A DNA stretch of 57,992 bases from Actinomycetes bacterium (GTDB lineage: Bacteria > Actinomycetota > Acidimicrobiia > Acidimicrobiales > Ilumatobacteraceae): positions 1 to 57,992 of the forward strand of contig JANYCT010000058.1 of NCBI GenBank assembly GCA_025360105.1, given 5' to 3'. The notes beneath the pieces were generated by a model, which made no database searches, had not been told where the DNA came from, and was given only the letters and a program-made list of their open reading frames with translations. The stretch's first letter is position 1; every line of letters starts with the position of its first letter. Below, piece after piece: positions 34,333 through 43,796 of the stretch. The translations under genes and the position numbers were made by a program.

Positions 34333-35763
34333 GTGGCCGCCGACTACGGCACGTCGCTGTCCGTCGACGAACGTAAACGTACGGGTGCGTGGTACACCCC
34401 CCCTGCGCTCGTGGCACACGTGGTCGCCCAAACGGTCGGCTCGTTGTCGTCACGTGTGGTGGCTCCGGGTTCGGTGGTTCGTGTGCTCGACCCGGCGTGT
34501 GGCGACGGACGATTCTTGTTCGAAGCTGCCCGCGTCATTCGTGCCGCCGGTGGCGTGCCCGAACTCGCCGGCGTCGATATCGATCTCGGCGGCCTTCGCT
34601 CCGTGTGCAGTAGCGAATGTGTGGAGGCCATCGAGGCCGACGCGCTCACGTACGACTGGGGTTCGCGACGCTTCGATGTGGTCGTCGGCAACCCACCCTT
34701 CCTGTCGCAGATGGCCAGTGCAACGGCGCGTGCGGGGCGCTCGGCCTTCGGCGGCGGACCGTACGCCGACGCTGCCGCTGACTTCCTTGCGCTCGCGGTG
34801 CGGTTGGCGCGCCCCGACGGCGGATGTGTGGGGCTCGTGTTGCCGGTGTCACTCCTGACCGCGCGCGACGCGGGTCCCATCCGCGCCGAAACGCTGCGCA
34901 ACGCTTCGATGCGTTGGTTCTGGTCGTCGACTGACCACGTGTTCGATGCCATGGTGCGTGTCTGCGCGATTGGTGTAGAGGTCGGCGCTGCGGCGTTGCC
35001 CGTGCAGCGAAGCGGTGGCGTCTCGTTCGACCCGGTTGCTCCTGTGGTTGTTGATGCGGGCACCGCCAACGACCATTGGGGCGCATTGATTGCCGACTCG
35101 CTGGGCATGCCTACGATTCCGCCCATCACTGCCTCGGGAACGATCGCTGATCATGCGCTCGTCACCGCCAACTTTCGCGATCAGTACTACGGCCTCGTGG
35201 GCGCGGTGGACGACAACGTTGATGGCCCGCCGCTGATCACCACCGGTCTGATCGACGTCGCAACATGCCACTGGGGTTCACGCCCCACCCGCTTTGCCAA
35301 GCAGCGCTTCGAGGCACCGCGCGTCGATTGCGCTCGGCTGGTTCCCTTCATGCAGCGTTGGGCCGAGCGGTGCCTCGTGCCCAAGGTCCTCGTCGCTACG
35401 CAGACGCACATTCTTGAAGCCGTCGCCGACGAGACCGGGGCATGGCTTCCGGCCGTTCCGGTAGTTCGTGTCGTACCCCGCGACGCGAGTGCAGTGTGGT
35501 CACTTGCGGCGGTGCTCACCTCACCGGTTGCTTCTGTGGTGATCGGCGCGCAGTCGGTGGGCAGCGGCCTGTCGGCCACCACCATTCGGGTCAGCCAGCG
35601 CACGCTCGGCGCGCTGGCCTGGCCGATCGGCGATCTCTCCGACGCGGTCGTCGCGCTGCGTGCCGGTGATACCGCGGCTTGCGGCCGGGCAGTTGACGCC
35701 GCCTATGGCGTGCGCGACGACGATCTCTTCGAGTGGTGGCACCGCGCCGTGTTGCGCCGTTGA
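34333..35763 (+). CDS. Solitary N6-adenine DNA methyltransferase (TaqI-like)
   Basis: A 476-residue class I methyltransferase. An N-terminal [11 protein letters not shown] segment, SAM motif [13 protein letters not shown] (about residues 53-65) and catalytic motif NPPF (about 120-123) identify a gamma-type adenine DNA methyltransferase. Residues about 260-470 would be the target recognition region. GTG 34333 is the start, 93 bp from the divergent coaA. No restriction endonuclease or specificity gene is adjacent, so it is an orphan or a BREX/type IIG-like relic; the recognition sequence is unknown. Methylation of RNA or protein cannot be excluded. Confidence 0.8.
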   Translation: MAADYGTSLSVDERKRTGAWYTPPALVAHVVAQTVGSLSSRVVAPGSVVRVLDPACGDGRFLFEAARVIRAAGGVPELAGVDIDLGGLRSVCSSECVEAIEADALTYDWGSRRFDVVVGNPPFLSQMASATARAGRSAFGGGPYADAAADFLALAVRLARPDGGCVGLVLPVSLLTARDAGPIRAETLRNASMRWFWSSTDHVFDAMVRVCAIGVEVGAAALPVQRSGGVSFDPVAPVVVDAGTANDHWGALIADSLGMPTIPPITASGTIADHALVTANFRDQYYGLVGAVDDNVDGPPLITTGLIDVATCHWGSRPTRFAKQRFEAPRVDCARLVPFMQRWAERCLVPKVLVATQTHILEAVADETGAWLPAVPVVRVVPRDASAVWSLAAVLTSPVASVVIGAQSVGSGLSATTIRVSQRTLGALAWPIGDLSDAVVALRAGDTAACGRAVDAAYGVRDDDLFEWWHRAVLRR

Positions 35764-35833
35764 CTTGCTGGCCGCCGTTTCTGCTTGTGAGTTACGACGA
35801 GAATCGTCGGTCAGGAGTGTCCGAATCGGGCCT

Positions 35834-35858
35834 TGTCGAACGTCGGACACATGTCGTG
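35834..35858 (+). promoter_or_regulatory. ECF42-type promoter ahead of the DGPF gene
   Basis: TGTCGA at 35834-35839 and CGTG at 35855-35858 are 15 bp apart, 39 bp before the DGPF start. Known ECF42 sigma factors use a TGTCGA -35 and a CGAC/CGTC-like -10 upstream of DGPF genes. The match is full at -35 and three of four at -10. Confidence 0.5.
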
Positions 35859-35897
35859 ACACGATGAGTTCCCACCGACCACAAGAGGATTTCCCCC

Positions 35898-36257
35898 ATG
35901 CCCAACTTCGTCGCCCTCATTTTCGAGCCGCAGGACGCCCCACGCGATCCCGCGGCTCCCAACTTCATCGAGTACGTCGGCGGCTACGCCGAGTTCACCG
36001 CAGCCGTTGGAGATGCCTCGCGTGGTGGTGCTGCGCTCATGGGGCCGTCAACGGCCACCACGATCGAGGTGCGTGGCGGCAAGCACGGTGAGGTCGTGCT
36101 CACGGATGGCCCCTATGCCGAGACCAAGGAGTTCCTTGGCGGCTTCTACGTCCTTGAATGCGAAGACCTTGACGCAGCGATCGCGCTGGCCGCGCAGATC
36201 CCCGCAGCATGGCGCGATGGTGGGCGCGTCGAGGTGCGCCCGGCCATGCCGATGTAG
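35898..36257 (+). CDS. DGPF/YciI-family protein partnered with ECF42 sigma factor
   Basis: A 119-residue YciI-like protein with the family motif LTDGPYAETKEFLGGFYVLEC (here split as LTDGPYAE and KEFLGGFY) near residues 68-88. DGPF proteins are the typical companions and main targets of ECF42 sigma factors. ATG 35898 follows AAGAGG. The sigma gene begins 27 bp downstream in the same direction. Biochemical role unknown. Confidence 0.88.
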   Translation: MPNFVALIFEPQDAPRDPAAPNFIEYVGGYAEFTAAVGDASRGGAALMGPSTATTIEVRGGKHGEVVLTDGPYAETKEFLGGFYVLECEDLDAAIALAAQIPAAWRDGGRVEVRPAMPM

Positions 36258-36284
36258 GACCGACAAAGGGCTGGTGTAGCGCTG

Positions 36285-37502
36285 ATGTTTGCGTCGCTCG
36301 AGGAGATGCTTCGCCAGGAGAGCGGCCAAGTGGTGGCCACTCTTTGCCGGCTCACCGGCAGCATCGACCAAGCTGAGGACGCCTACGCCGAAGCAGTGAC
36401 CGAGGCCCTCAGGCGTTGGCCCAGGGACGGTATCCCCGATCGACCCGGCGCGTGGCTCACCACCGTGGCGCGCCGCAAGGCAATCGATGCAATACGTCGC
36501 GAGAGCAGTCGTGCTGATCGTGAAGCGTCGGCGATGAGCTTGCTCGAACGCGACGACACGTTGTCGTACAACACCATTCGCGACGATCAACTGCGCCTGA
36601 TCTTCACGTGCTGTCATCCGGCCCTCGCCATCGAATCCCGCGTCGCCCTGGCTCTGCGCGTGTTGTGTGGGCTCACCACGGCCGAGATTGCCCACGCGTT
36701 CTTGGTGCCCGAGCAGACCATGGGCAAACGAATCACGCGTGCCAAGGCGAAGATCGCGGCGAACCGCATCCCGTACCGTGTGCCGCCCGATGCCGAACTG
36801 CCTGCCCGCGTGTCTGCGGTGCTGGCCGTAATTTCCCTCGTCTTCACTACCGGCCACCATGCTCCGGCTGGTGCCGCGCTCGTGCGCGTCGAGCTTGCCG
36901 ACGAAGCCATCCGTTTGGCACATCTGTTGGTCGATCTGATGCCCGACGATCCCGAGTGCCTCGGCCTGATTGCCCTGTTGGAAGCCACTCATGCGCGACG
37001 CGCGACTCGTATGGCCGACGATGGGTCGATGGTGCTTCTTGCGGATGCTGACCGATCGACGTGGGATCACGAGGCCATCGCGATTGCAGTCGAGACGCTC
37101 GAAAGGGCATTGCGGCGCGGTCAGGTGGGTCCGTATCAACTCCAGGCTGCGATCTCCTGCCTGCACAGTGTGGCCCCGGATGCCGCGTCCACCGATTGGG
37201 CGCAAATCGTGCAGCTGTTCGGCGCGCTGCAGACACTGCAGCCCTCAGTTGCGGTCCAGGTGAATCGCGCAGTCGCGGTCGGCCAACTGCACGGGCCAGC
37301 CGCCGGGCTCGCACTGCTCGACGCGATCGTCGGTGCCAACGAATGGCACCTCTTCCACTCGGCTCGCGCCGACATGCTGCGCCGCCTTGGGGATGTTGCA
37401 GATGCAACATCTGCCTACAGGGCCGCGTTGCTCTGCCCGCACAACGAGGGCGAGCACCGATTCTTGCTTGGCCGTATCGCCGAGATCAACCAGTTGGGGT
37501 AG
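36285..37502 (+). CDS. ECF42-type RNA polymerase sigma factor
   Basis: A 405-residue sigma factor. Region 2 covers about 10-75 (DQAEDAYAEAV, then RPGAWLTTVARRKAID) and region 4 about 108-160 (VLCGLTTAEIAHAFLVPEQTMGKRITRAK). The 240-residue C-terminal extension is helical with TPR-like repeats (DUF6596) and is needed for activity in studied ECF42 members. No anti-sigma factor is adjacent, in line with the group. It likely drives the DGPF gene and itself from the promoter at 35834. Confidence 0.92.
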   Translation: MFASLEEMLRQESGQVVATLCRLTGSIDQAEDAYAEAVTEALRRWPRDGIPDRPGAWLTTVARRKAIDAIRRESSRADREASAMSLLERDDTLSYNTIRDDQLRLIFTCCHPALAIESRVALALRVLCGLTTAEIAHAFLVPEQTMGKRITRAKAKIAANRIPYRVPPDAELPARVSAVLAVISLVFTTGHHAPAGAALVRVELADEAIRLAHLLVDLMPDDPECLGLIALLEATHARRATRMADDGSMVLLADADRSTWDHEAIAIAVETLERALRRGQVGPYQLQAAISCLHSVAPDAASTDWAQIVQLFGALQTLQPSVAVQVNRAVAVGQLHGPAAGLALLDAIVGANEWHLFHSARADMLRRLGDVADATSAYRAALLCPHNEGEHRFLLGRIAEINQLG

Positions 37503-37505
37503 TAC

Positions 37506-37667
37506 TCAGCAGCCGAGTGCGTAGCTGATGGCTGAGCACACGCGACGCATTGTGGTGTGATCGACGGTCCCGGCGTGGTGAGTGAGCGTCGACGGCGCAA
37601 TGGTAGGGATGCGGTCGCAGTCGATCACCGATTCCCGATCGACACCGGCTGCGTCGAAGATTTGTCG
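37506..37667 (-). pseudogene. C-terminal remnant of a MazF/PemK-type toxin gene
   Basis: A 53-codon stretch between the TGA at 37668-37670 and the TGA at 37506-37508 reads with a RESVIDCDRIPTI segment, a STLTHHAGTVD segment and a closing MRRVCSAISYALGC. This is the order of the last part of MazF-family RNases (SV-x-x-DQ-x-x-T, then G-x-L, then an A-L-x-x-A-L-G-L helix). There is no N-terminal half, start or antitoxin gene, so it is a fragment. It is short, so the call is moderate. Confidence 0.45.
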
Positions 37668-37670
37668 TCA

Positions 37671-37884
37671 CACCACTTTGTGTCAACCCAGCCGCGAACG
37701 AATCGCCACCTGTTGCGAACACATACCCGACGTGGTTCTCGATCACCCGGCGCCGGATGGTGTCGTGCACCAGAAACGACGCTGACATTGCATCGCTGTC
37801 GGCGTCCCACAGTCGCGTAGGACCCTCGACATCGGTGAACAGGAACGTGACCGTGCCCGATGGCCATGCGGCCGAACCCGCCAT
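37671..37884 (-). pseudogene. N-terminal remnant of an adenylate/guanylate cyclase domain gene
   Basis: From an ATG at 37884 the translation reads PSGTVTFLFTDVEGPTRLWD and continues to YVFATGGDSFAAG near residue 68, the start of a class III cyclase domain with its first metal Asp and the GGDSF strand. After this the frame loses all cyclase features; no C-terminal catalytic region, ATPase or TPR part follows. It abuts the toxin remnant, so a deletion probably joined two genes. Confidence 0.7.
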
Positions 37885-37949
37885 TGGTTCCGTGCTGGCA
37901 GTATCTCAGATGGGCGGAATGGCAGACGCGCCTGTACCTCGGCGCTGAA

Positions 37950-38930
37950 TCAACGGTTCCAGGGAGCAGTAGGCGACACAGCGCCGTTGCCCCCGGTGAG
38001 CACGTCGACGCCATCGTCGGTGACCAAGAGCATGTGCTCGAACTGCGCGGTGCGCTTGCCGTCGGCAGTAACAGCAGTCCAGTCGTCGTCCCACATCTTG
38101 TGCTGCCACGTGCCGAGGGTGATCATCGGCTCGATGGTGAAGGTCATGCCCGGGCGCATGATGGTGTTCGCGCGGGCGTCGTAGTAGTGCAAGATCTGGA
38201 TGTCGGTGTGGAACTGCTCGCCGATGCCGTGACCGATGAACGCCTTCACCACGCCGTAGCGGTGCGGCTTGGCGTGTGATTCGATGGCCTTGCCGATGTC
38301 GCTCACGGGCTGGCCGGGGCGCACGGCCTCGATGCCCTTCCACAAGCATTCCTCGGTGATCTGCACGAGATCGCGACTGGCCTGGTCGACCTCGCCGACG
38401 AAGAACGTTGCGTTCGTGTCGCCGTGCACGCCACCGATGAAGCAGGTGACGTCGAGATTGATGATGTCGCCCTCGATGAGCGCGCGAGAGTCGGGGATGC
38501 CGTGGCAGATGACCTCGTTCACGCTCGTGCACACGCTCTTGCGGTAGCCGCCGTAGTTCAGCGGGCTGGGGTACGCACCCGCATCGATGGTGATCTGGTG
38601 CACGAACGCATCGATCTCATCGGTGGTGATGCCAGGCCGCACCATCTCGCCCGCGCGGCGCAGGATCTCTGCTGCCAGCGTTCCGGCGTGGCGCATGCGC
38701 TCGATGATCTCGGGGGTCTTCACCCGTGACTCGCTCCAACGAATGATCTTGCCCGTGTCTGCGTAACTGGGCCGGGCAATGTGCGCGGGCACCGGACGGT
38801 ACGGGCTGATCTCGCCCTGCACGATGCGACCCTCGAGCGGCTTGTGACAGCGCTTGTACTTTCGCCCGCTGCCGCACCAGCATGCATCGTTTGCCTGGGG
38901 GAGCACCTGCGGCGGCGCAATGATCGACAT
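37950..38930 (-). CDS. map: Type I methionine aminopeptidase with N-terminal SEC-C zinc motif
   Basis: A 326-residue enzyme. Residues 17-29 are a SEC-C motif (CWCGSGRKYKRCH), known to aid ribosome or zinc contacts in some MetAPs. The pita-bread peptidase domain starts near 70; metal ligands are the Asp in INLDVTCF, the Asp in HGDTNATF, the His in GHGIGEQFH, the Glu in FTIEPMI and the Glu in AQFEHM. It removes the initiator Met from new proteins. ATG 38930 is the start, divergent from the Tad locus. Confidence 0.94.
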   Translation of the reverse strand: MSIIAPPQVLPQANDACWCGSGRKYKRCHKPLEGRIVQGEISPYRPVPAHIARPSYADTGKIIRWSESRVKTPEIIERMRHAGTLAAEILRRAGEMVRPGITTDEIDAFVHQITIDAGAYPSPLNYGGYRKSVCTSVNEVICHGIPDSRALIEGDIINLDVTCFIGGVHGDTNATFFVGEVDQASRDLVQITEECLWKGIEAVRPGQPVSDIGKAIESHAKPHRYGVVKAFIGHGIGEQFHTDIQILHYYDARANTIMRPGMTFTIEPMITLGTWQHKMWDDDWTAVTADGKRTAQFEHMLLVTDDGVDVLTGGNGAVSPTAPWNR

Positions 38931-39100
38931 GAATCAAATGCTACGTCCTCCGCGGCGAATGCCCGACGCGCAGCATGGCGCGATGCGCCAGCGCGCCACG
39001 CTGACGTTCCCCCGCCCATCGCCGACAGATCGGTGCGGAACGCGCGATCCGAGTCTGAGCTTTGTCGACATCTTGAGCTTCATCGCGTGGAGTAGTCCGA

Positions 39101-39895
39101 ATGACCTATCTCGAAGAAATATTTGCCGCTCCTAAACAGACCAAGCACCCAGTGCCTCGATGGGCTGGGCGCGGGGAACGCGTTGGGGAACGACAGGGAG
39201 TGGCTCGCATGGCCGACGACATTGCAGCAGTGCCATTAGGGCGCAGAAGAGCAAACCTCAATCAGCGTCTCGCGCGTGTCCAACCGTCCGGGAACGGATC
39301 GACTGCACTGAAAGTGCATCGTCCGTTTCGAATCCCAGAGGTGATGCTCGGTGTGTTACTCGTCGCGGGCTGCGCCTTGGCAGCGGTGTTGTGGAACCAG
39401 AGCAACAACGCAACCAGCACGATCGTGGTGGCTGCTCGACACATCACCCGTGGAACGGCCATCACCGCCGAGGACCTGCGCGGTGCAGAGATGGCCGGCG
39501 CGACAACGGCCATGATCGGTGGAACCGAGGCCAATGTGCTGCTTGGTCAGGTCGCTCTCGTCGACATCGAGCCGACAGCGCCATTCACGCGGTCGTTGCT
39601 CGCTGCGACGGCACCGCTGGCAGCCGAGGAAGCACTGACGAGTATGGCGCTCGCGCCAGGACAACTCCCACCCGACCTGGCTCCCAGTGACCACGTGCGC
39701 ATCGTTGTCACCGCAGTGGCCGATGCAACCGGTGCCACGGCGACTGAGTTACTCGTCGACGAGGCAACGGTGTGGTCGGTCACCACGGCGCCGGATGGCG
39801 TGGCCACCATCGTGACCGTGCGCGGACCGATCTCGCTCTCCAGTCAGATCGCAGCCGCGGCGAAGGTTCAGCTCGCGCGAGTGGAAGGTCGCTGA
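39101..39895 (+). CDS. SAF-domain pilus assembly protein, CpaB/RcpC-like
   Basis: 264 residues with one membrane helix at about 79-97 and an extracytoplasmic SAF domain (from about 105: VVAARHITRGTAITAEDLRG). It fits the CpaB/RcpC role in Tad loci, here without a secretin partner, as expected for a single-membrane cell. ATG 39101 (TGGAG upstream) and ATG 39209 (GGGAG upstream) are both plausible starts. It is the first gene of a ten-gene plus-strand run. Confidence 0.78.
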   Translation: MTYLEEIFAAPKQTKHPVPRWAGRGERVGERQGVARMADDIAAVPLGRRRANLNQRLARVQPSGNGSTALKVHRPFRIPEVMLGVLLVAGCALAAVLWNQSNNATSTIVVAARHITRGTAITAEDLRGAEMAGATTAMIGGTEANVLLGQVALVDIEPTAPFTRSLLAATAPLAAEEALTSMALAPGQLPPDLAPSDHVRIVVTAVADATGATATELLVDEATVWSVTTAPDGVATIVTVRGPISLSSQIAAAAKVQLARVEGR

Positions 39896-39896
39896 G

Positions 39897-40670
39897 ATGA
39901 CAGTGATCGCGGTGGGAACGGTTTGTGGATCGGCCGGCGCAAGCACGCTTGCGCTCGATATCGCACGCCGGTGCGGTGAGGGCTCGTTGTTGATCGAAGT
40001 CGATCCTGACGGAGGGTCACTCGCCGCGCGGCTCGATCTGACGATCAGACCCGGACTCACCGAGCTCGCCGGCGCCGCTCGGATGGGTATCGAGTTCGAC
40101 GACGTCTGGCGTTACGCGCAGGCCAGTTCCTGCGGTGTGGCAGTCGTGGTGGCCCACCCCGCGGCCGAGCAAACATCCGCAGCGTTACGGGCCGCGGCTC
40201 GGCATATTTGCGACGCGATTGCGAGCCCCGATGCAACCCTCACCGTCGTGCTCGATGTCGGCCGCCTTCGCCCCGGCTCGCCGGCCTTGGGCGTGGCGTC
40301 GTGTGCCGACTACACGATCATCGTCTCGCACAACTCCGTCGAAGCGGTCGTCTCGCTCAGCCATCGCAATCAACTGCTGAGCTCTTGCCCACGACCCGTG
40401 GTGGTGCTCAATCAGTCGCGCCCGTATTCGATCGCCGATGTGGCGGCCGCTTCCGGTCAACAGGTCTGGGGTGTCGTGCCGCACGCCCGTACCCGACGCG
40501 AGCAACGACAGCGTCAGCACGCGGTCGGCGAACTTGTCAGTGCGATGATTCCCAACGAGCCGGGTGACTCCGCGCACGGGATCGGCACCGTGTCGTCAGG
40601 CCGGCCGCTTGGACGGTCGGTGAGTCAGGCCGCTGTTCAACCAGCGATCGTGCACGGGGCCAACGCGTGA
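39897..40670 (+). CDS. TadZ/CpaE-like MinD-family protein with degenerate P-loop
   Basis: 257 residues with a ParA/MinD-like fold. The deviant Walker motif reads GTVCGSAGAST, without the expected Lys residues, so ATP hydrolysis is doubtful. EVDPDGGS follows as a Walker A'-like strand. By position (TGAGATG junction with the SAF gene, and a GTGA overlap with tadA) it is the TadZ/CpaE localisation factor of the pilus. Confidence 0.72.
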   Translation: MTVIAVGTVCGSAGASTLALDIARRCGEGSLLIEVDPDGGSLAARLDLTIRPGLTELAGAARMGIEFDDVWRYAQASSCGVAVVVAHPAAEQTSAALRAAARHICDAIASPDATLTVVLDVGRLRPGSPALGVASCADYTIIVSHNSVEAVVSLSHRNQLLSSCPRPVVVLNQSRPYSIADVAAASGQQVWGVVPHARTRREQRQRQHAVGELVSAMIPNEPGDSAHGIGTVSSGRPLGRSVSQAAVQPAIVHGANA

Positions 40671-41983
40671 GCGGCACGGATCAGCGCAATGTCATTCGGA
40701 TCGCCCAACTCGTGAGCGAGGCCCTCGCCGACGAGCGCATACGACGCGGCACGGCGGGTCGGCCGCCCCTGCGATCCGCAGATGAGCGCGAACTGGCGCG
40801 CAACGTCACGGCCCGCCATCTCGATGCGCTCGCGGCGCAACATCTCACGGACGGACTCGAGACGTTGTCGTCGGATGAGGAGGGCGAACTCGCCGAGGCG
40901 GTACTCGCGCGGGTGCTCGGCCTCGGACGCATCCAACCGCTGCTCGACCGTGATGATGTCAGCGACATTCACATTCGCGGCTGCGCCTCCACCATTCTGA
41001 AACTGACCGACGGCCGACGGGTGGCATCGGCCCCGGTGGTCGACAGCGACGACGAGCTGATTGAACTGATCCGTCTCATTGCTACCCGTGTGGGTCGGAG
41101 CGAACGCAGATTTGACGCGGCCAACCCTGAGCTGAATGTGCAGTTGCCCGACGGCTCGCGGTTGTTCGCAATGATGGAGGTCTCGTCGCGGCCGAGCGTC
41201 ACGATTCGTCGGCATCGCTTCGAGCTGAGTTCTCTCGCCGAACTCGAAGAGCGTGGCCTCATCGACGAGGGTCTCAGCGAGTTCCTTGCTGCGGCTGTCC
41301 GTGCGCAGCGAAACATCGTCATTGCAGGAGGCACCGGTAGTGGCAAGACGACATTGCTGCGGGCGCTCCTCAACGAGGTGCCGCGTGATGAGCGAATCAT
41401 CACCATCGAAGACGCCTACGAGTTGGGTCTTGACCGATTCGAGGATCTCCATCCCGACTACGACATGCTGCAGAGCCGTCCGGCCAATATCGAAGGTCGC
41501 GGCGAAATCTCGATGGTCGATCTCACGCGCATGGCGTTGCGGATGGATCCCGATCGAGTCATGCTCGGTGAAGTTCGAGGTGCGGAGGCCTTTCCGATGC
41601 TCATGGCGATGAGTCAGGGCAACAACGGATCGATGTGCACCATGCATGCCGACTCGACGCGCACGGTCTTCCCAAAGCTTGCCGCCTACGTGTCGATGGC
41701 CGAGACGGGTTTACCCGTGGAGACCGTCAACCTGCTACTGGCGACCGCACTTCATTTCGTTGTCCACATCCAGACGATCGGGGGGGTTCGTCGAGTGGTG
41801 AGCGTCCGCGAAGTCGTCGATGCCGATGGCGCGCAGATCATCTCCAACGAAGTGTTCAAACCGGGGCTCGATGGTCGTGCTGTCCCGGGCTACGCGCTCC
41901 GCGACACCACCGTGAGACTGCTCGAACAGCACGGCTTTGATCCGTCGTATCTCGACAAGCCCGATGGATGGTGGAGCTGGTGA
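40667..41983 (+). CDS. tadA: Tad pilus assembly ATPase
   Basis: A 438-residue secretion ATPase of the TadA/CpaF (VirB11-like) type. Walker A is GGTGSGKTT (about 221-229), the Asp box is ITIEDAYEL, Walker B is MLGEVRGAEAF and the His box is TMHADSTR. It powers Flp pilin assembly. GTG 40667 overlaps the upstream stop. Confidence 0.93.
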   Translation: MSGTDQRNVIRIAQLVSEALADERIRRGTAGRPPLRSADERELARNVTARHLDALAAQHLTDGLETLSSDEEGELAEAVLARVLGLGRIQPLLDRDDVSDIHIRGCASTILKLTDGRRVASAPVVDSDDELIELIRLIATRVGRSERRFDAANPELNVQLPDGSRLFAMMEVSSRPSVTIRRHRFELSSLAELEERGLIDEGLSEFLAAAVRAQRNIVIAGGTGSGKTTLLRALLNEVPRDERIITIEDAYELGLDRFEDLHPDYDMLQSRPANIEGRGEISMVDLTRMALRMDPDRVMLGEVRGAEAFPMLMAMSQGNNGSMCTMHADSTRTVFPKLAAYVSMAETGLPVETVNLLLATALHFVVHIQTIGGVRRVVSVREVVDADGAQIISNEVFKPGLDGRAVPGYALRDTTVRLLEQHGFDPSYLDKPDGWWSW

Positions 41984-42840
41984 GCGCATTGATCGTTGCG
42001 CTCATCGGCGCGTGTTGTGGACTCGGAATCTGTCTCATTGCTGCCGGAGCCTGCGGTCATCGGGTTCTGCCGACGTCTGCCAACCAACGCGGCCGTCTCG
42101 GCGTCGCGCTCGATCAACTGATGCTGCGCATCTCGTTGGGCGTCACAGCCGGATTGACGGCCCTGATCGCGAGTGGGTGGCCTGTGCTTGCTGTGGTCGC
42201 TGCGGGTGTCGGGTGCTACCTACCGACGTGGATACACACGCGTGGTTCGCACGAACGAGAACTCGCACGCGTGGAGGCCATTGCGTCGTGGACCGAGCAG
42301 ATCCGCGACACCATCGCGGCGGCGAACGGTCTCGAGCACGCCCTAGGCGCGACGGCACCGCTAGCGCCAGCGCCAATAGCCGAAGCGGTGCAACGTCTCG
42401 CCGCGCGTGTCGACTACGAGCCCCTTCCCACAGCGCTTCGGCGGTTTGCCGATGATGTTGACCATCCCATGGCCGACTTCGTCGTTGCTGCGCTGGTGAT
42501 TGCTGCCGAGAAGGAGGCCCGCGACCTCGGTGCGCTGCTCGGTCAACTCGGCGAGAGTGCTCGCGACGAAGCGCGTATGCGCACCCGCGTGTGGGTCGGG
42601 AGGGCGCGCAGTCGCAGCGCCGTTCGCATCATTGTCAGCGTCGTGGTGTTGTTCGTTGTCGGGTTGCTGGCTTTCAATCGCGCCTACCTACAGCCATATG
42701 ACTCCGCCGGTGGCCAACTTGTCCTGGTGATGGTCCTTGCGACATTCGCCGGGTCGTTCGTGATGATGTCTCGAATGGGTCGCATCGTCCTGCCGGAGCG
42801 GTTCGTGGGCCGTCGCAATATCGTCGAGGCGCGGCCATGA
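41968..42840 (+). CDS. tadB: Tad pilus inner-membrane platform protein TadB-like
   Basis: 290 residues: two N-terminal helices, a GspF/T2SSF cytoplasmic domain (about 105-225, with VEAIASWTEQIRD) and two C-terminal helices. It overlaps the end of tadA by 16 bp and tadC by 4 bp (ATGA). With TadC it forms the membrane platform turned by TadA. Confidence 0.87.
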   Translation: MVELVSALIVALIGACCGLGICLIAAGACGHRVLPTSANQRGRLGVALDQLMLRISLGVTAGLTALIASGWPVLAVVAAGVGCYLPTWIHTRGSHERELARVEAIASWTEQIRDTIAAANGLEHALGATAPLAPAPIAEAVQRLAARVDYEPLPTALRRFADDVDHPMADFVVAALVIAAEKEARDLGALLGQLGESARDEARMRTRVWVGRARSRSAVRIIVSVVVLFVVGLLAFNRAYLQPYDSAGGQLVLVMVLATFAGSFVMMSRMGRIVLPERFVGRRNIVEARP

Positions 42841-43727
42841 GTGCCGTCGTCGTGATCGGTGCTGGTATCGGTGCTGGTCTGTTCCTTGTGGTGCACGGCC
42901 TAACCGGTGGGCGGACACCGCTTGCTGTATCCATGCAACGACTCGAGCGGCCAGGGATGTCGATCGCCGATCAGCGCGCCTCATCCGGTACGCCCGGGCG
43001 AGGAGCGTTCGCAAGGTTGTGCACCCAGACGGTGGGTGGTCATCTCGGTCGGCGTGTTGAGAAAGACCTCGCAGTCATGGAACGGCCGGTCGAGCAGTTC
43101 GTGGTCTCGAAGCTCACCACGTCGGTTGCCCTCTGCGGCATCGTGGTCGCGTTGGGCGCCACACTGCAAGTGGCCGGGTCGCCGCTGCCGATCGGAATCG
43201 TCGTGCCCCTTGCGATCGGTGCGCTCGCCATGGGGTTCGTCGTACCTGACATCACATTGCGTTCGCAGGCACGGTCCCGTCGGGCAGGGTTCCGGCATGC
43301 GCTGTCGAGCTACCTCGACCTCGTCAACGTCCTCCTCGCCGGCGGCGCGGGCATCGAGACATCGCTCGAGGCAGCAGCCCAGGCGGGCGACGGGTGGGGC
43401 TTCATCCAGATTCGAAATGCCCTCGTGCGTGCCCGAACCATGCGCCAATCGCCGTGGGGGTGCTTCAGCGATCTGGGCGCGCACATCGACGTCGCCGAAC
43501 TCGCCGAGATTGCCGCGAGCGTACGGCTCGCCGGTGAACAGGGCGCTCGAATCAAAGCTTCGCTGTCGGCCAAGGCAGCGGCGTTGCGTGCGCAGCAGAT
43601 GGCGCGTATCGAAGCAGATGCCCAGGCAGCAACCGAACGGATGGGTCTGCCCACCGTGTTGATGTTCGTGGGATTCATGGTGTTGCTCGGCTATCCGGCC
43701 ATGCAGCAGATCGTCCAGGCGCTGTGA
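42837..43727 (+). CDS. tadC: Tad pilus inner-membrane platform protein TadC-like
   Basis: 296 residues with membrane helices near 1-20, 90-140 and the C-terminus, and a T2SSF domain (about 155-270, HALSSYLDLVNVLLAGG). Overlaps tadB (ATGA). A 69-bp gap with a strong ribosome site separates it from the pilin gene. Confidence 0.87.
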   Translation: MSAVVVIGAGIGAGLFLVVHGLTGGRTPLAVSMQRLERPGMSIADQRASSGTPGRGAFARLCTQTVGGHLGRRVEKDLAVMERPVEQFVVSKLTTSVALCGIVVALGATLQVAGSPLPIGIVVPLAIGALAMGFVVPDITLRSQARSRRAGFRHALSSYLDLVNVLLAGGAGIETSLEAAAQAGDGWGFIQIRNALVRARTMRQSPWGCFSDLGAHIDVAELAEIAASVRLAGEQGARIKASLSAKAAALRAQQMARIEADAQAATERMGLPTVLMFVGFMVLLGYPAMQQIVQAL

Positions 43728-43796
43728 GCTGGCCGATGACACGTTTCACAGCACAAACACGTTGTCACTCGTCAACACAATCCAAGGAGAATCCTT

